Source: Lathyrus oleraceus
Lineage: Eukaryota; Streptophyta; Magnoliopsida; Fabales; Fabaceae
NCBI RefSeq assembly: GCF_024323335.1
Contig: NC_066585.1
Coordinates: 536,742,769 to 536,806,768 of the forward strand
Direction: 5' to 3'
Length of the DNA: 64,000 bases
The stretch's first letter is position 1. Every line of letters begins with the position of its first letter. Positions 12,694-24,581 of the stretch are shown here, one piece after another. The notes under the pieces were generated by a model that was given only the letters and a program-made list of their open reading frames with translations, had not been told where the DNA came from and did not search any database. The position numbers were made by a program, and so were the translations under genes.

Positions 12694-14620
12694 TCTTTGT
12701 AATTTTCAATGTATTATTGAATGTAACTTCAACATCATTCGTACTTCAAATGCTAGCTTTTCTTTGTAATTTTCAATGTATTATTGAATGTAACTTTTGG
12801 AGGACAACTTTGAAAGTCATTGTTTCTTCTTGAGTGTTGGATAAATAAACCTTTAGGCTTCAAAATGATCCCCTAAGTGAAAACGTAACTTTATAAACAG
12901 AAGAATGAAATGCAATTATCGCTTGCTTATGCTTGAAATTGGAAGTCACAATACATGTGATGAATAAAGAATGACTCTATTGAATTGACCAAGGCCAAAT
13001 GTGTGTCAAAATTTAAACAAATACCTCTTCCATAATCAAGTGTACTTGTACATTGGAATGAAAAACAATTTCGAACAAATGGCTTAGCATTATGAAAAAA
13101 AACTTTAAAGTGTTGAGACCAAAAAATAAGACTTCATACTAAAAAACCTCACATGAATCTATTATGGAAATGTGGGATGATGGAATAGGATGAAATGGGT
13201 GAAACAAATGGATGAGTCCACACATATTTTGATATTTGGATGCATGTCTTGACCATGTCGATGTTCAGATGACAAAACTAAATGTTGACTTTTCTTTGCT
13301 TTCTACTTAATTGGACAAATGCATGTTTTTATGAGGGTTCATGACCAAATGAAGTGGTCATGTGGCAATGATGCAAATGAAATTTTTATTGAAACATATG
13401 AGTGCAATGATCAAGACCATAGGGTTAGACCAATGACTGAATGTATGAAGATTAAAAAAGGCATGACCGAATGAAATGATTATATAAATGCAGATGAATG
13501 TAATGTAATCTGTAAGACAAAATTGGGGTATGAAACTGGTCGGCTGAAAACCTGAAAGGGCGGTCTAGGAAAAAGTTAGGGATTTTTTCCAAAGGCAAGA
13601 GATCGTGGTTCGTGAATCTACGTTACAATGAAAACTCTAAATGAGAAGAATCGATCCAGCAACTCTCCTTAGAAACAAATGATGTGATCCTCAAAGACAT
13701 AAGGAGTATATCAATGTTGTAATTCAATAGAAACTTGACAATTCCTATTTCCATTTTACTTCTTTCTAGCACATCAATTATTTGTTTAAGGAATTGCATC
13801 TGTATGTATTATTACCCATTTATGGGTCAATTCATTTAAAAAAAATACGATGCTTTCATCAATGCTTTCTTCATCATTTTTATCTTATTAGCTTGTTTTC
13901 AAAAATGTCGATTATTTTTTATAAACATTGCATTAAAAGTTTGGCCAATAATAAAAGCATTTGAAAAGAATAGTAAATTGTTTTGATTTTGAAATGCCTG
14001 AAGGGAAATCAACAATACCTAGTGATGCACTCGATGCACAAAAACATATAATCATTTGCAGATCGCCATGGCCTATCAGGCACGAAAGTTAAAGTTCTCT
14101 TGGAAAAAATATGTAGTTTGGCAACAACTGATCAAAGTTGGGGAACCAAGAGCATCCACATCTGCCTTCTGATCATCGCATCGCCCAAATTCAAAGTTTC
14201 GAGAAGTCAAGACATTTCCACCTACCAAAACCCAAATCTTTCATTGCCTAAAACATAAACTTCCGATCTTTCATTGGCAGTCATAAAATTAAATTAAATC
14301 ATTCATTGGTAATCAAAGAAACTAAGATCCAATCTTTCATTGGTAATCCAAAATCAAAGTCTAGTCTTTCATTGACAACCATTAAATTAAAATTCAATCA
14401 TCATCGGTATTTTGAAGACCAACCTTCCATGCGCATATTAAGAACCAATAGACATTGGTATACCAAAACTTCAATTTCACTTGACCTTTATGAAGAAATA
14501 ATTTCAAGCCTCACAAAATCCAATCATTCATTTGCATTCCTACATGCATCAATCGTGACATTTCATGCATTACGGCATAGAAAAATCAAGCAAGCATACA
14601 TGTCATAAGTTAGGATCTGG
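12693..14620 (+). other. Decayed retroelement 3' region, no gene
   Basis: No credible coding sequence. It opens with a direct repeat of about 37 bp (TTCTTTGTAATTTTCAATGT and following bases at 12693 and again at 12760). At about 13545-13590 it contains a box (AAAACCTGAAAGGGCGGTCT, then TTAGGGAT) shared with the 3' UTR of the Ogre element at 4337-4415. Short ATCTTTCATTGG words recur at 14230-14380. I read it as the 3' UTR of the second element. Confidence 0.5.
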
Positions 14621-14689
14621 GACCAATCATGAGAGTCCAGGTTAATCCTCATCCAATTCAGTGTTATTTCTTTTGGTGAGTTCCTACCC

Positions 14690-16195
14690 GACACATTTTT
14701 TTTCATTGGGCATTCCCCAGCGAGCCTTTTCCTCCAACCTTTTGTTGATGAGGATATTATTCCCCAGTGAGCCTTTTCCTCCAATATTTTTTTAATGAGT
14801 ATTTTATTCCCCAACAAACCTTTTTCTACAACCTTTAATTGCTAAGGATTTTATTCCCCAATGAATCTTTTCCTTCAATCTTTTGTTGATGAGGGTGATA
14901 TTCCTGAATGAATATTTTCCTTCAACCTTTTATTGATGAGGATGGGATTTCCAACGATTCTTACCCATTAAACTTTTATTGATTACCGTACTCCCTATCA
15001 AGTTTGTTCTATCAAAGTTTTGTTGATGATTTTATTCCCCAACAATTCTTTCCCAACATCCTTTCATCGATGGAGATCTGTGCAAATTAGATCTTACCAT
15101 CATCCTTCAGTTGATGGCGATATTTGAAATGTTGATCTTATCATCATCCTTTTATTGATGGAGATCTTTGTAAGTTGTGATCTTACCATCGTCCTTTTGT
15201 TGATGGAGGTCTTTTCAAGTGTTGGTCCTACCATAATCCTTTCGTTGATGGAAATCTTTGCAAGTTACGATCTTACCATAATCCTTTCGTTGATGGCGAT
15301 CTTTGCAAGTTTTGATCTTAACATCATCCTTTTGTTGAGAAAATATTTACAAGTGTGATCTTACCATCATCCTTTCGTTGATGGAAATATTTTAAAGTTA
15401 TGATCTTACCACCGTCCTTTCGTCGATGTCGATCTTTGCAATTTTATCTTACCATTGTCCTTTCGTCGATGGAGATCTTTCCAAGTTTTGATCTTACCAT
15501 CGTCCTTTCTTCGAGGTAAATTTGTGCAATTATGATCTTACCATTGTCATTTCGTCGATGGAGATATATGAAGTTTGATCTTACCATAGTCCTTTCGTTG
15601 ATGGCGATCTCCGCAAGTTATGATTTTACCATCATCTTTTTGTTGATGGCAATCTTTGCAAGTTACGATCTTACCATCGTCCTTTTTTCGATGGTGATAT
15701 TTGCAAGTTTATATTACCATTATCCTTTCATCGATGGAGATGTTTACAGTTGTGATCTTACTATCATTCTTTCGTTGATGGCGATATTCACAGTTTGATC
15801 TTACCATCATCCTTTCATTGATAGCAATCTTTGCAAGTTATGATCTTACCATCGTCCTTTCATCGATGGAAATATTTGCAGTAGTGATCTTACCATCATC
15901 TTTTTGTTGATGGCTATCTTTGCAGTTATGATCTTATCATCATCCTTTCGTCAATGGAAATTTTTGCAAGAGTATTTTACCATTGTCCTTTCGTCAATGG
16001 TGATCTTTGCAGTCGTGATGTTACCATTATCCTTTCGTTGATGATAATATTTGTAAGTTTGATCTTGCCATCGTTCTTTCATCTATGGTGGTATGCACAA
16101 GTTATGATCTTACCATTGTCCTTTCGCCGATGGCGATCTTTGCAGTTTTGATCTTACCGTCATCCTTTCATTGATGGAGATCTTCACAATTGGAT
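14690..16195 (+). repeat. Degenerate tandem array, ~45-55 bp units, in 3' UTR of second element
   Basis: From 15060 to 16195 about 24 units of 44-46 bp share the core GATCTTACCATC, CCTTTCGTTGATGG and GATCTTTGCAAGTT. Upstream (14690-15060) is a related but more diverged series of ~48-55 bp units with ATTCCCCAGYGAGCC and TTTTGTTGATGAGG. Units differ by several substitutions, so the array is older than the 65-bp array at 5655. Same position in the element as that array (before the purine tract). Confidence 0.9.
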
Positions 16196-16365
16196 TAGTA
16201 TCAACTCGTGAGTTGATGTTGATTCGATATCTTATCCTGATAACCTTGTTTTCCTAATCTCAGTACATCTTATATTTTAAGACAAAATTTGGATATTTTT
16301 GTATTTAACTGACTTCCACCATATGGAAACAATGACTATTCATACTCCCGGGTTCAAGGCAATTG

Positions 16366-16799
16366 AATAGGGGCAGTTGTCATGCCCCAATTTTATCACA
16401 TCATTTATCTATTCTTTTAACTTATTTTGCATTACATCTTGAGCATTTGTAGGCCTAGATCATGTTTGGAACTGAGGGACAATCTAATCAAAGTTTCTAT
16501 TTGTAGGATAATCAGAGTAGTGGAAGACAAGTTATTCCTTCGATCATGAAGGAGGTAGTTATGGTTCTTAACTCCCTCCCTGAGTTTTTTTTATAGTGGG
16601 ACGTGTCATATCACTTATCTTTTGAGTGAGTGGATAATAGGGAGTTAGTTTAGCTGGTTGAAGTCCAACTAAGCGGCCTATTATAAATGTTTAGTCGGCC
16701 TAATGGATCATTTCAAAGGAGGCCTCCGGTTTCCCATGGTCACTCGGTCTCTGCCTGCACTTCTAGCCTCACTTCTTATTTCATTGACTTATCATTCTC

Positions 16800-16800
<1 letters not shown>
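16366..16800 (+). repeat. Purine tract and truncated 3' LTR of second Ogre/Tat-like element
   Basis: AATAGGGGCAGT precedes TGTCATGCCCC at 16378, matching the layout at 6508-6530. The LTR-like sequence can be followed to about 16800, where AT-rich unrelated sequence begins; no ATGACA end is visible, so it is truncated. Confidence 0.65.
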
Positions 16801-17258
<458 letters not shown>

Positions 17259-17261
17259 GGA

Positions 17262-17996
<735 letters not shown>

Positions 17997-19211
17997 ATGG
18001 AAGTCTCAAAAAAGAAGGTTAGAAATTATTTACCTAGTGATGTTTCTTTTGATATTTTATCTAAATTGTCTGTGAAAGCTTTGAAGCGGTTTACTTGTGT
18101 ATGCAAGATTTGGGCTAATTTATTTGAAAATCCCCAATTTATCAACATGTATCGCATAAACTTATTCTCATCTAAATACAATGATTGTCATAATTCCCAC
18201 CTGCTCCTAAAGCAGACTCCTAATTATGGGGAATTTGATGACAATGATAATATATTTTTATTTTCTGGTGAAACATTTGATAATAAAGTCAAGTTAAATT
18301 GGCCGCGTCCATTTGAAGTGTATCGAGAATGTATTTTTATTATTGGTTCTATAGTTAATGGCATACTATGTCTATGTCAAGGCAATGGACTGGGAGACCC
18401 TAGCTCGTTTAACACAAAAGTAGTATTGTGGAACCCGTCCACAGAGGAATTTAAGCTCATTCCTTGTGGTTCTTTTAAAAGTACATTTCTTAAAGCATTT
18501 CCAACCAATACTGTGTTTGAAGATCTACGGGATATTACTATCTGTGTTAACATTCATGGTTTTGGTTATGACCCTATCACAGATGACTACAAGTTGATTC
18601 GATTTTTTTATTCTATTGACAATATTAAGTTTGGGCATGATCCAAATAATTGTATAAATGATGAGACCTTATGGCAGATATATAGTCTAAAAAGTAACTG
18701 TTGGAGGGATCTTCAAGTCAAAATGCCAACTAATTTTTTGAATGAATATTGGCAAAACACAGGTGATTCAATGTACTTTAATGGGATGTGTCATTGGTGG
18801 GGCTATGAAGATTATCACAAAGAAGAGGTGTTAGTATCATTTAACTTTAGTGATGAAGTCTTTATTACAACACACACCAACCCTAATTATTGTGGATTTG
18901 TTAAACACGTGATGGTGTTAAAAGATTGCATTTCTATGATCGAATATAATAACTTTTTTAATCTTTATATATCAGTTTTGGGTGAGATTGGTGTGTCAGA
19001 ATCATGGACGAGACTTTTTAGAATTGGACCCCTACAAGATTTTATAAAACCTATTGGAGTTGGAAAGAATGGTGATATATTCTTCAATAGAGGTGGAAAT
19101 ATTGAAAGGTTTAATTTAAATACATGTATGATTGAAGATATTGGTTTTAAAGGAAAGATTCAAAGTTGTCAAATGGTTATTTATGACAATAGTATTCTTC
19201 CTATCGGTTGA
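17997..19211 (+). CDS. F-box protein with F-box-associated interaction domain
   Basis: Intact single-exon gene, 404 residues. F-box at about residues 11-50 (YLPSDVSFDILSKLSVKALK, then FTCVCKIWANLFENPQF), which in this family binds SKP1 in an SCF ubiquitin ligase. An F-box-associated (FBA) domain follows, with the usual landmarks VVLWNPSTEEFKLIP (about 142-156), GFGYDPITDDYKLIRF, SLKSNCWRDL, NGMCHWW and a C-terminal region ending ILPIG. The start ATG follows a pyrimidine-rich stretch and is the only reasonable one. The gene belongs to the large, fast-evolving FBX/FBA family; substrate and pathway cannot be told from sequence. Its promoter is tandemly duplicated, leaving an orphan start codon 340 bp upstream. 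No frameshift or premature stop is seen, so it is probably functional, though isolated among repeats. Confidence 0.9.
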   Translation: MEVSKKKVRNYLPSDVSFDILSKLSVKALKRFTCVCKIWANLFENPQFINMYRINLFSSKYNDCHNSHLLLKQTPNYGEFDDNDNIFLFSGETFDNKVKLNWPRPFEVYRECIFIIGSIVNGILCLCQGNGLGDPSSFNTKVVLWNPSTEEFKLIPCGSFKSTFLKAFPTNTVFEDLRDITICVNIHGFGYDPITDDYKLIRFFYSIDNIKFGHDPNNCINDETLWQIYSLKSNCWRDLQVKMPTNFLNEYWQNTGDSMYFNGMCHWWGYEDYHKEEVLVSFNFSDEVFITTHTNPNYCGFVKHVMVLKDCISMIEYNNFFNLYISVLGEIGVSESWTRLFRIGPLQDFIKPIGVGKNGDIFFNRGGNIERFNLNTCMIEDIGFKGKIQSCQMVIYDNSILPIG

Positions 19212-20138
19212 ATACAAAGTTAATCGTTTCTCTTAGCTTAAAGCTTATTCTAAGAGATTTAAGAGTATGTTTATTAATGAATTGTAAACTTTCCATGTCT
19301 TGTGTAGAAAAGGTATTTCAATATATTTCAAAGTTGTGATTATAATACTATAATTAATTAGTTAAATAAAGATAAATATTAACCTAAAGAGCTTACTTAA
19401 CGACCTTTATACTAATAAAATCGATTAATTTCAATGTGTTTTGTTATGTCATGTTGAACATGATTATGGGCACACCGTTTAGCCAATTTATTGTCACATA
19501 ACAAATTATCATGGTAAAAGCAATTATTTATCATTCTTCATCCTAAGTGATTTATTTAGCATGATACCATCCTTGTTACATTTTATTGATGAATAAAACA
19601 TCGAACAAAGGCACATTTAAATATAACCTAACACGTCATAATATTATGTAATGCGATATTTCACACACAAGTAATTAAACTAACCACTATTTCATAATTC
19701 TATAAGACAAATAATCTAGTAGATCATTTTATATAAACAAAACATAATGAATTCAACAACACCAATGATAAATATTTTTTAGTTTAGAATTATGAACTTG
19801 CGACAAGTCGATGATCATGATTTTCACACTCAGTTATCAATTTAAGGATTTTATAAATGATTACGATAACAATGGAATTAATTCTAAAAAATTAGGATCA
19901 AAATCAACATGATTAACCTAATTTCCTAATCAAACTAAATCACGTTAATTCCTAACTAAACCTAATTAATCAAATAATGCTATGTTAATTCCTAATTAAT
20001 AATAAAAACAAGAAATCCCTATTTCATACCAAGATCTAAAATTATGTAAATTCTAACAATATTTAAAAAAATAGAAAATGAAGTTAATCAACAAAAATTA
20101 ACTAAGATTAATGAATAAATTAAGATAAGTTAAAGTAA
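19212..20138. other. AT-rich region downstream of F-box gene
   Basis: About 930 bp of A+T-rich sequence (many TTAATTCCTAATTAA-like words at 19920-20000). No ORF or element recognised; the first 100-200 bp would hold the 3' UTR of the F-box gene. Confidence 0.55.
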
Positions 20139-23100
20139 TTAATGATGAACATGAGCATTGGGCCAAGGGTAAAACATTGAGGAGGGAGTATAAGACAATG
20201 GCCTTGCTTGGGCTATGAAATTATTGGGACACAAAAGCCCACTCCTCAAAACATTTTGAAATTGGGTTCCAAGAAGACCCAAGAATGGGTCCGAATTCAA
20301 GCAATTCAAGAAACCAAAACCGGTTTCTATGCACACCCAAATCCTCTTCACATTCCCAACATTGTGTCGTCGCTGAAATAATTCCACCATTTGAAAAAGA
20401 ACGATCTCGATTGCATATCCAGTTTCCAACTTTCAGGTGAAGAACGAAGGCAAGAAAAAAACCTTAAATCCTTCATCGAAATCGAAATCAATGAAGGTTT
20501 TCTCTTGTGCGTGGATGAGAGAGGACGGGGTAGGAGCTTACTATACGATTCCAATGCATGCAGGTGGATGTTCTTTGATTCGTCTGTGTCGTTTCTGAGT
20601 TGAGGTAAGGGCGATAAAGATGGTTGAATCGAGATGAGGAGTGAAGACGGTATTTAATCCATGCCTTCGTCGAGAACGCGAATAGGTCAGAATGGATTCT
20701 TTCCCTTTCTCTTCTTCTTCTTCTTCTTCTTCTTCTTCTTCTTCTTTGTTTTCTCTTCTTCTTCAATTATGTGTCTTATGTTATGCGTTTTTCTGTTAGC
20801 TTCTTCTTTTCTTCTCTGCTCGCGATTCTCTTTTTGTTTCTCTGTAAGCTTCTTTTGTTTCTGTTATCTCACCGTTGTGAATCGTTTTACCATTTTCTTT
20901 GTGAACTTATCTTGTTGTGTCAGAGTTGGGTGAAAGAGTGAGGTAATGCGCAGGGGTGAGGTTAAGTTTTGAAGAAGTGGATTCTGAGTTGAGTTATGGA
21001 AGTGTTGCAGAGTTGGTTCAGGGTTTGTTATGGAAGTTCAAATTCTGTTATGGAGTTGTTATGAAGGTTGAAATTCAATTAGAAAGAGTGGTGGAATTCC
21101 GTTATGTTATGGTCAGTTCTTAAGTTATATTTGCAGGGTTGTTTCGATTGAAGAGATTTTGTGATGGAGTTAGTTGTAGGAGAAAAATGGAGGGTTTTAG
21201 GGAGTTCTGTTAAGAGAGTGATCAGTTGGTGAGGGAATTTCTATTTTGGTTCTATGAGGTGTTTTGGTTGAGAAGTTGTTTTGAATCGGTTGGAGAGGTT
21301 CTGATTCTGTTATATTATGTTTATAGGTTGTTAGTAGGGTTTTAAGAAGTCTTGAATGCTTCTGTTTTCAGATTTTTATGGTATGTATTGGTATGTTATG
21401 TTGTAGGCCTGACTTAGCTCGATTTATGCTTTGGCTTATTTTTCAAGAGGGTGATTAAAGGTTATCAGAAGTTGGGTCGGTGATTAAAGTCAAGAGCGAA
21501 GAATGAAGACGATTCAATCGTGAAAATGTGAGATAGCCTTTTCTATTTCTGAGTTGAAGTGCCTATGTTATCCCATTTTTTCTCTATGCCTCTGCTTTGA
21601 AGCTCTTTTATGAATTTTGTTGTGAAATTTTGTTCCAGGTTGTTTTGGAGGGTTGTTAGGAGTGTCAAAGTTAACGAAAAAAAAGTTAGTCATGTATCAA
21701 CTGATGAAGGGTAAAGAAGTTTGTTCGGAGGTTGTTGAAGTTTGGTCAAAAGTGGTTAGAAGCTTAGAATTTGGCTATGGTTCTGAATTTGTGTTTCATT
21801 TGTGCGTGTTAATGGTTTTATGTGGAAAAGGCAAGGCTTTTTGGTCAATAGCTCGAAATGCAAGAACTTAGAGTTGCAATTGAACATTGAATGTTTGCTT
21901 GGAATGGCTAGGAATTTGTTGTACATTTTGTAGTTTGGAATGTAATATGTATTGAAATGAATGACTTGTGTGGTGATTTGTAAATGAAATTGAATGTGTG
22001 AAATATTGGATTAATGATTTATGGTGGAAATGTTTTGAAATTCGAATGTTTGTAATTTTGTTTATGTATGGCATAGTTTATAAATGGAAAAAAAATGTGA
22101 ATCAATGTCATGGTTATGTTGAACTTTGAAATTGGGTTATGTACGGAAATGGTTTATGTAATTGTATTGGTTTACCATGGTTTAAAAGGCTTAAAAACGA
22201 ACATGGTTAAAAAGAAACATGTGATTATGATTTCAAAATGAATCATGGTGAATGAAGGATGGATTATGGGAGGACGGAAAAAGGGATTAAGGTTAGGATG
22301 GTTAGAATTGGTAAGTTGACTTTGGTCAATTGGTTGACCGAAAAGTCAATAGTTGACCAAAAGTCAACATACGTAGAAAAGTGTATTTTTTTTTGGATGA
22401 AATGATATGTAATGCCTTGTAGTGTATGAAATGGACTTGAATGAATAATGACTTGATAACATGAATCAATCAACGTACATTGACTGTGAATGAATCAAAA
22501 CCATATGACCAAAATGGATAATGATTAGGGCCTAACCAAAGATTCATGGACCAAACACCCCTAGCATGACAATGGAAATAAATGGACTTGAAATACAATG
22601 ACCATATAAAATAGTAAAGCATAGACTAGGCCTTTGAAATGGGCATATGGGATTGGCCTAAGCAAGACATGAGCTTGGGCTAGGCATGGAGAAATGATCA
22701 TATGAAATGTTAGGGATGAAAGGAATCAAGTGGATGTCATGCCATCGAAATGGACTTGAGTCAATGATTATAGACAAGCTAAAGATGAATTGTAAGACCA
22801 TGGAGTGAATGTTAATCAAACCAAGAAAACCTCCATAATAGGCCATGAACAAGTGGGTCTTGAAGGGATCCTTACAAAACAAGTGAAACATACACACCAT
22901 ATAATGATGATGGGACAATGAAATGGGGTTATGAGCACACCTAATGGGTGGTAGCCATGAATTAGGGCTTGGGGACACCATGATTAAATGAGGATCCAAA
23001 GATTAGGGTTTTTCTTCACCATTTAGCCAAAGTTGAGTCACCAATGATAAGAACATATACAAGCCTCAAAAGCTACCTCCAATTAGGGTTTGATTGATTG

Positions 23101-23294
23101 AGCCACCTTTAATTGCAGAGAAACCCTAGCTCCCACTAGGTGCAAGCACAAAGATTTGAATCCATGATACTTGTCCTCTTGTATTGGAACATGGTTATAC
23201 AGGTGAAATGAATGATCACACTGATATGCAGATGATTAAGGTTAGTGACCTAGATGAACTTTGTGAAGGGTAGGGTGAATTTTGGGGTATGACA
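20139..23294 (-). repeat. Ogre/Tat-type LTR, minus strand (solo or truncated)
   Basis: Read on the minus strand the sequence starts at 23294 with TGTCATACCCCAAAATT, nearly the same start as the Ogre LTR at 6520. It lacks a purine tract upstream (23295 onward), so it is a 5' or solo LTR rather than a 3' one. No primer site or matching ATGACA end is recognised, and the left boundary near 20139 is only where AT-rich DNA changes to more GC-rich sequence. A TTC repeat lies at 20705-20745. Short reading frames on both strands show no protein family. Confidence 0.45.
20705..20745 (+). repeat. (TTC)n microsatellite
   Basis: About 13 TTC units, flanked by imperfect CTTCTT sequence. Confidence 0.9.
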
Positions 23295-23569
23295 AGTGTT
23301 TAAACCAGAAAAGTGGTATTTAAACCAAAGAGACCGTGTTTAAGCCGAATTCAAGTTTAGAGACTTCCATACGAACTCATTGAAGCATTTGATCACGAGA
23401 TTCAAACTCTTGCTCGTTTTTAAATCGGTTCCCAACATCTATTGCATTTACAATAACACCTTAGACATTCGAAGAAACAACTTGTTTTGGGAAAATATCA
23501 GGGTACACCATATCTAATGAAAACAATTATCACAAAATAGTAAATAAGCGCTACTGCTGAAAACAGAAC

Positions 23570-24420
23570 TGAAAAAATGAACATAGACTAGTTCTGAAAA
23601 TGCATCTCCGAAAAAGTTTATACTCGTTCCGGAGATACATTTCTGGACACAAGGCTAGTTTTTTCCAGACAACATGCATGATTAATATGAGCAATGAAGT
23701 GTAAAATAAATGATCTTTACTTGAAATTCTATCTTACTTTTCTCCCTTCGATGTGATGAACCACAATATTGGAGATTTTGAGTGAAAAAATTGGATTGAC
23801 AATAATGACAATGGTTGTGTGATCATGCAGTTATTTCTTTCATCAGAGTATTTCGGAGATGTATCTTCGGAAACATCTAACATGCAAATGTGACATAATA
23901 TTTCAAAATTTCGCCCAAATTTTTGTAAATGTGGCTCCAAAATTTCTACTAAATTGATCAATTATCAATATATTTCTTGAAATATTCCGGAGATACATCT
24001 CCGAAATAAAAATAATCCAACTTATATTGCGCCATTCATAACGGTCTATTTTGTGTGTATTAAAGTGCGTTCTGCATTTTCAAAAATTATGATACATTTT
24101 ACTATTATCAAGTCAGTTCCATCAAACAAGAAAAAATGAATCCAGCTGCAGCCGCTTAGGTGTATCAGAAACAAGTTGGAGTCGCCGAACTGAATTAACT
24201 CATCGAAAAACGCAGCCAAAAACCGCCACTATATTTCAATTTGCCTTTTCTTGTGAGTTTAGGAAATGTATTTTCGGAGACATTCTGAGAATGGTATTCC
24301 GGATAAAGTAAGTTTTAAAATTGGGGCGTGGTTCAAAAACGAATGAGTTGTGTGTGCATGTGATACGTTCGAAGATGCATTCTTGAAATTTGAGGGGCAT
24401 TTTTGGTTTTTTATAGGGTG
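23570..24420. mobile_element. Palindrome-bearing element carrying a uS17m leader fragment
   Basis: Contains several variants of the palindrome GGAGATGCATCTCC (about 23603, 23628, 23873, 23988, 24258, 24370), the motif that also marks the MULE-like element at 24582-27766. Sequence at 24240-24370, reverse-complemented, matches 33470-33540 (CATTCG, CACG, CCTAATTTT and CCGGAA blocks in the same order). In the middle, 24078-24232 is a copy of the uS17m 5' leader. The ends show only a weak inverted match, so exact borders and class (Pack-MULE-like) are inferred. Confidence 0.4.
24078..24232 (+). pseudogene. Captured fragment of the uS17m 5' leader
   Basis: Nearly identical to 30087-30332 upstream of the uS17m gene: TTTTCAAAAATTATGATACA, then CAAGTCAGTTCCATCAAACA, then ATGAATCCAGCTGCAGCCGC, then GGAGTCGCCGAACTGAATTA. 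It lacks about 60 bp after TACTAT and one copy of a ~30-bp tandem repeat that is doubled at the parent locus. Both borders are sharp. It carries no protein-coding exon of the parent gene. Confidence 0.85.
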
Positions 24421-24581
24421 TTTTTCCATCCCATAGGATAGGATAAGAAATTCCTGGAAAAAAATAGTTATTCTTAACCAAATCAATAACCAAATCATTT
24501 CATATTTAAAAATTCATCCTAGCTACTAACATGACCAAACCAACCCATTTAAATTTTAAAATGGCAAACCGGTCAATATTT

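Noticed and set aside
15155..16151. Frames with repeated hydrophobic LTIVLSLMAIFAS-type segments resembling a membrane protein
   Set aside because: They are translations of the ~45-bp tandem repeat, whose unit length is a multiple of three in some copies; frames break wherever the unit is 44 or 46 bp.
20391..21000. Short frames on both strands near a TTC repeat, at first sight a small gene
   Set aside because: No domain, no consistent frame and no splice structure found; the sequence lies in the presumed minus-strand LTR.
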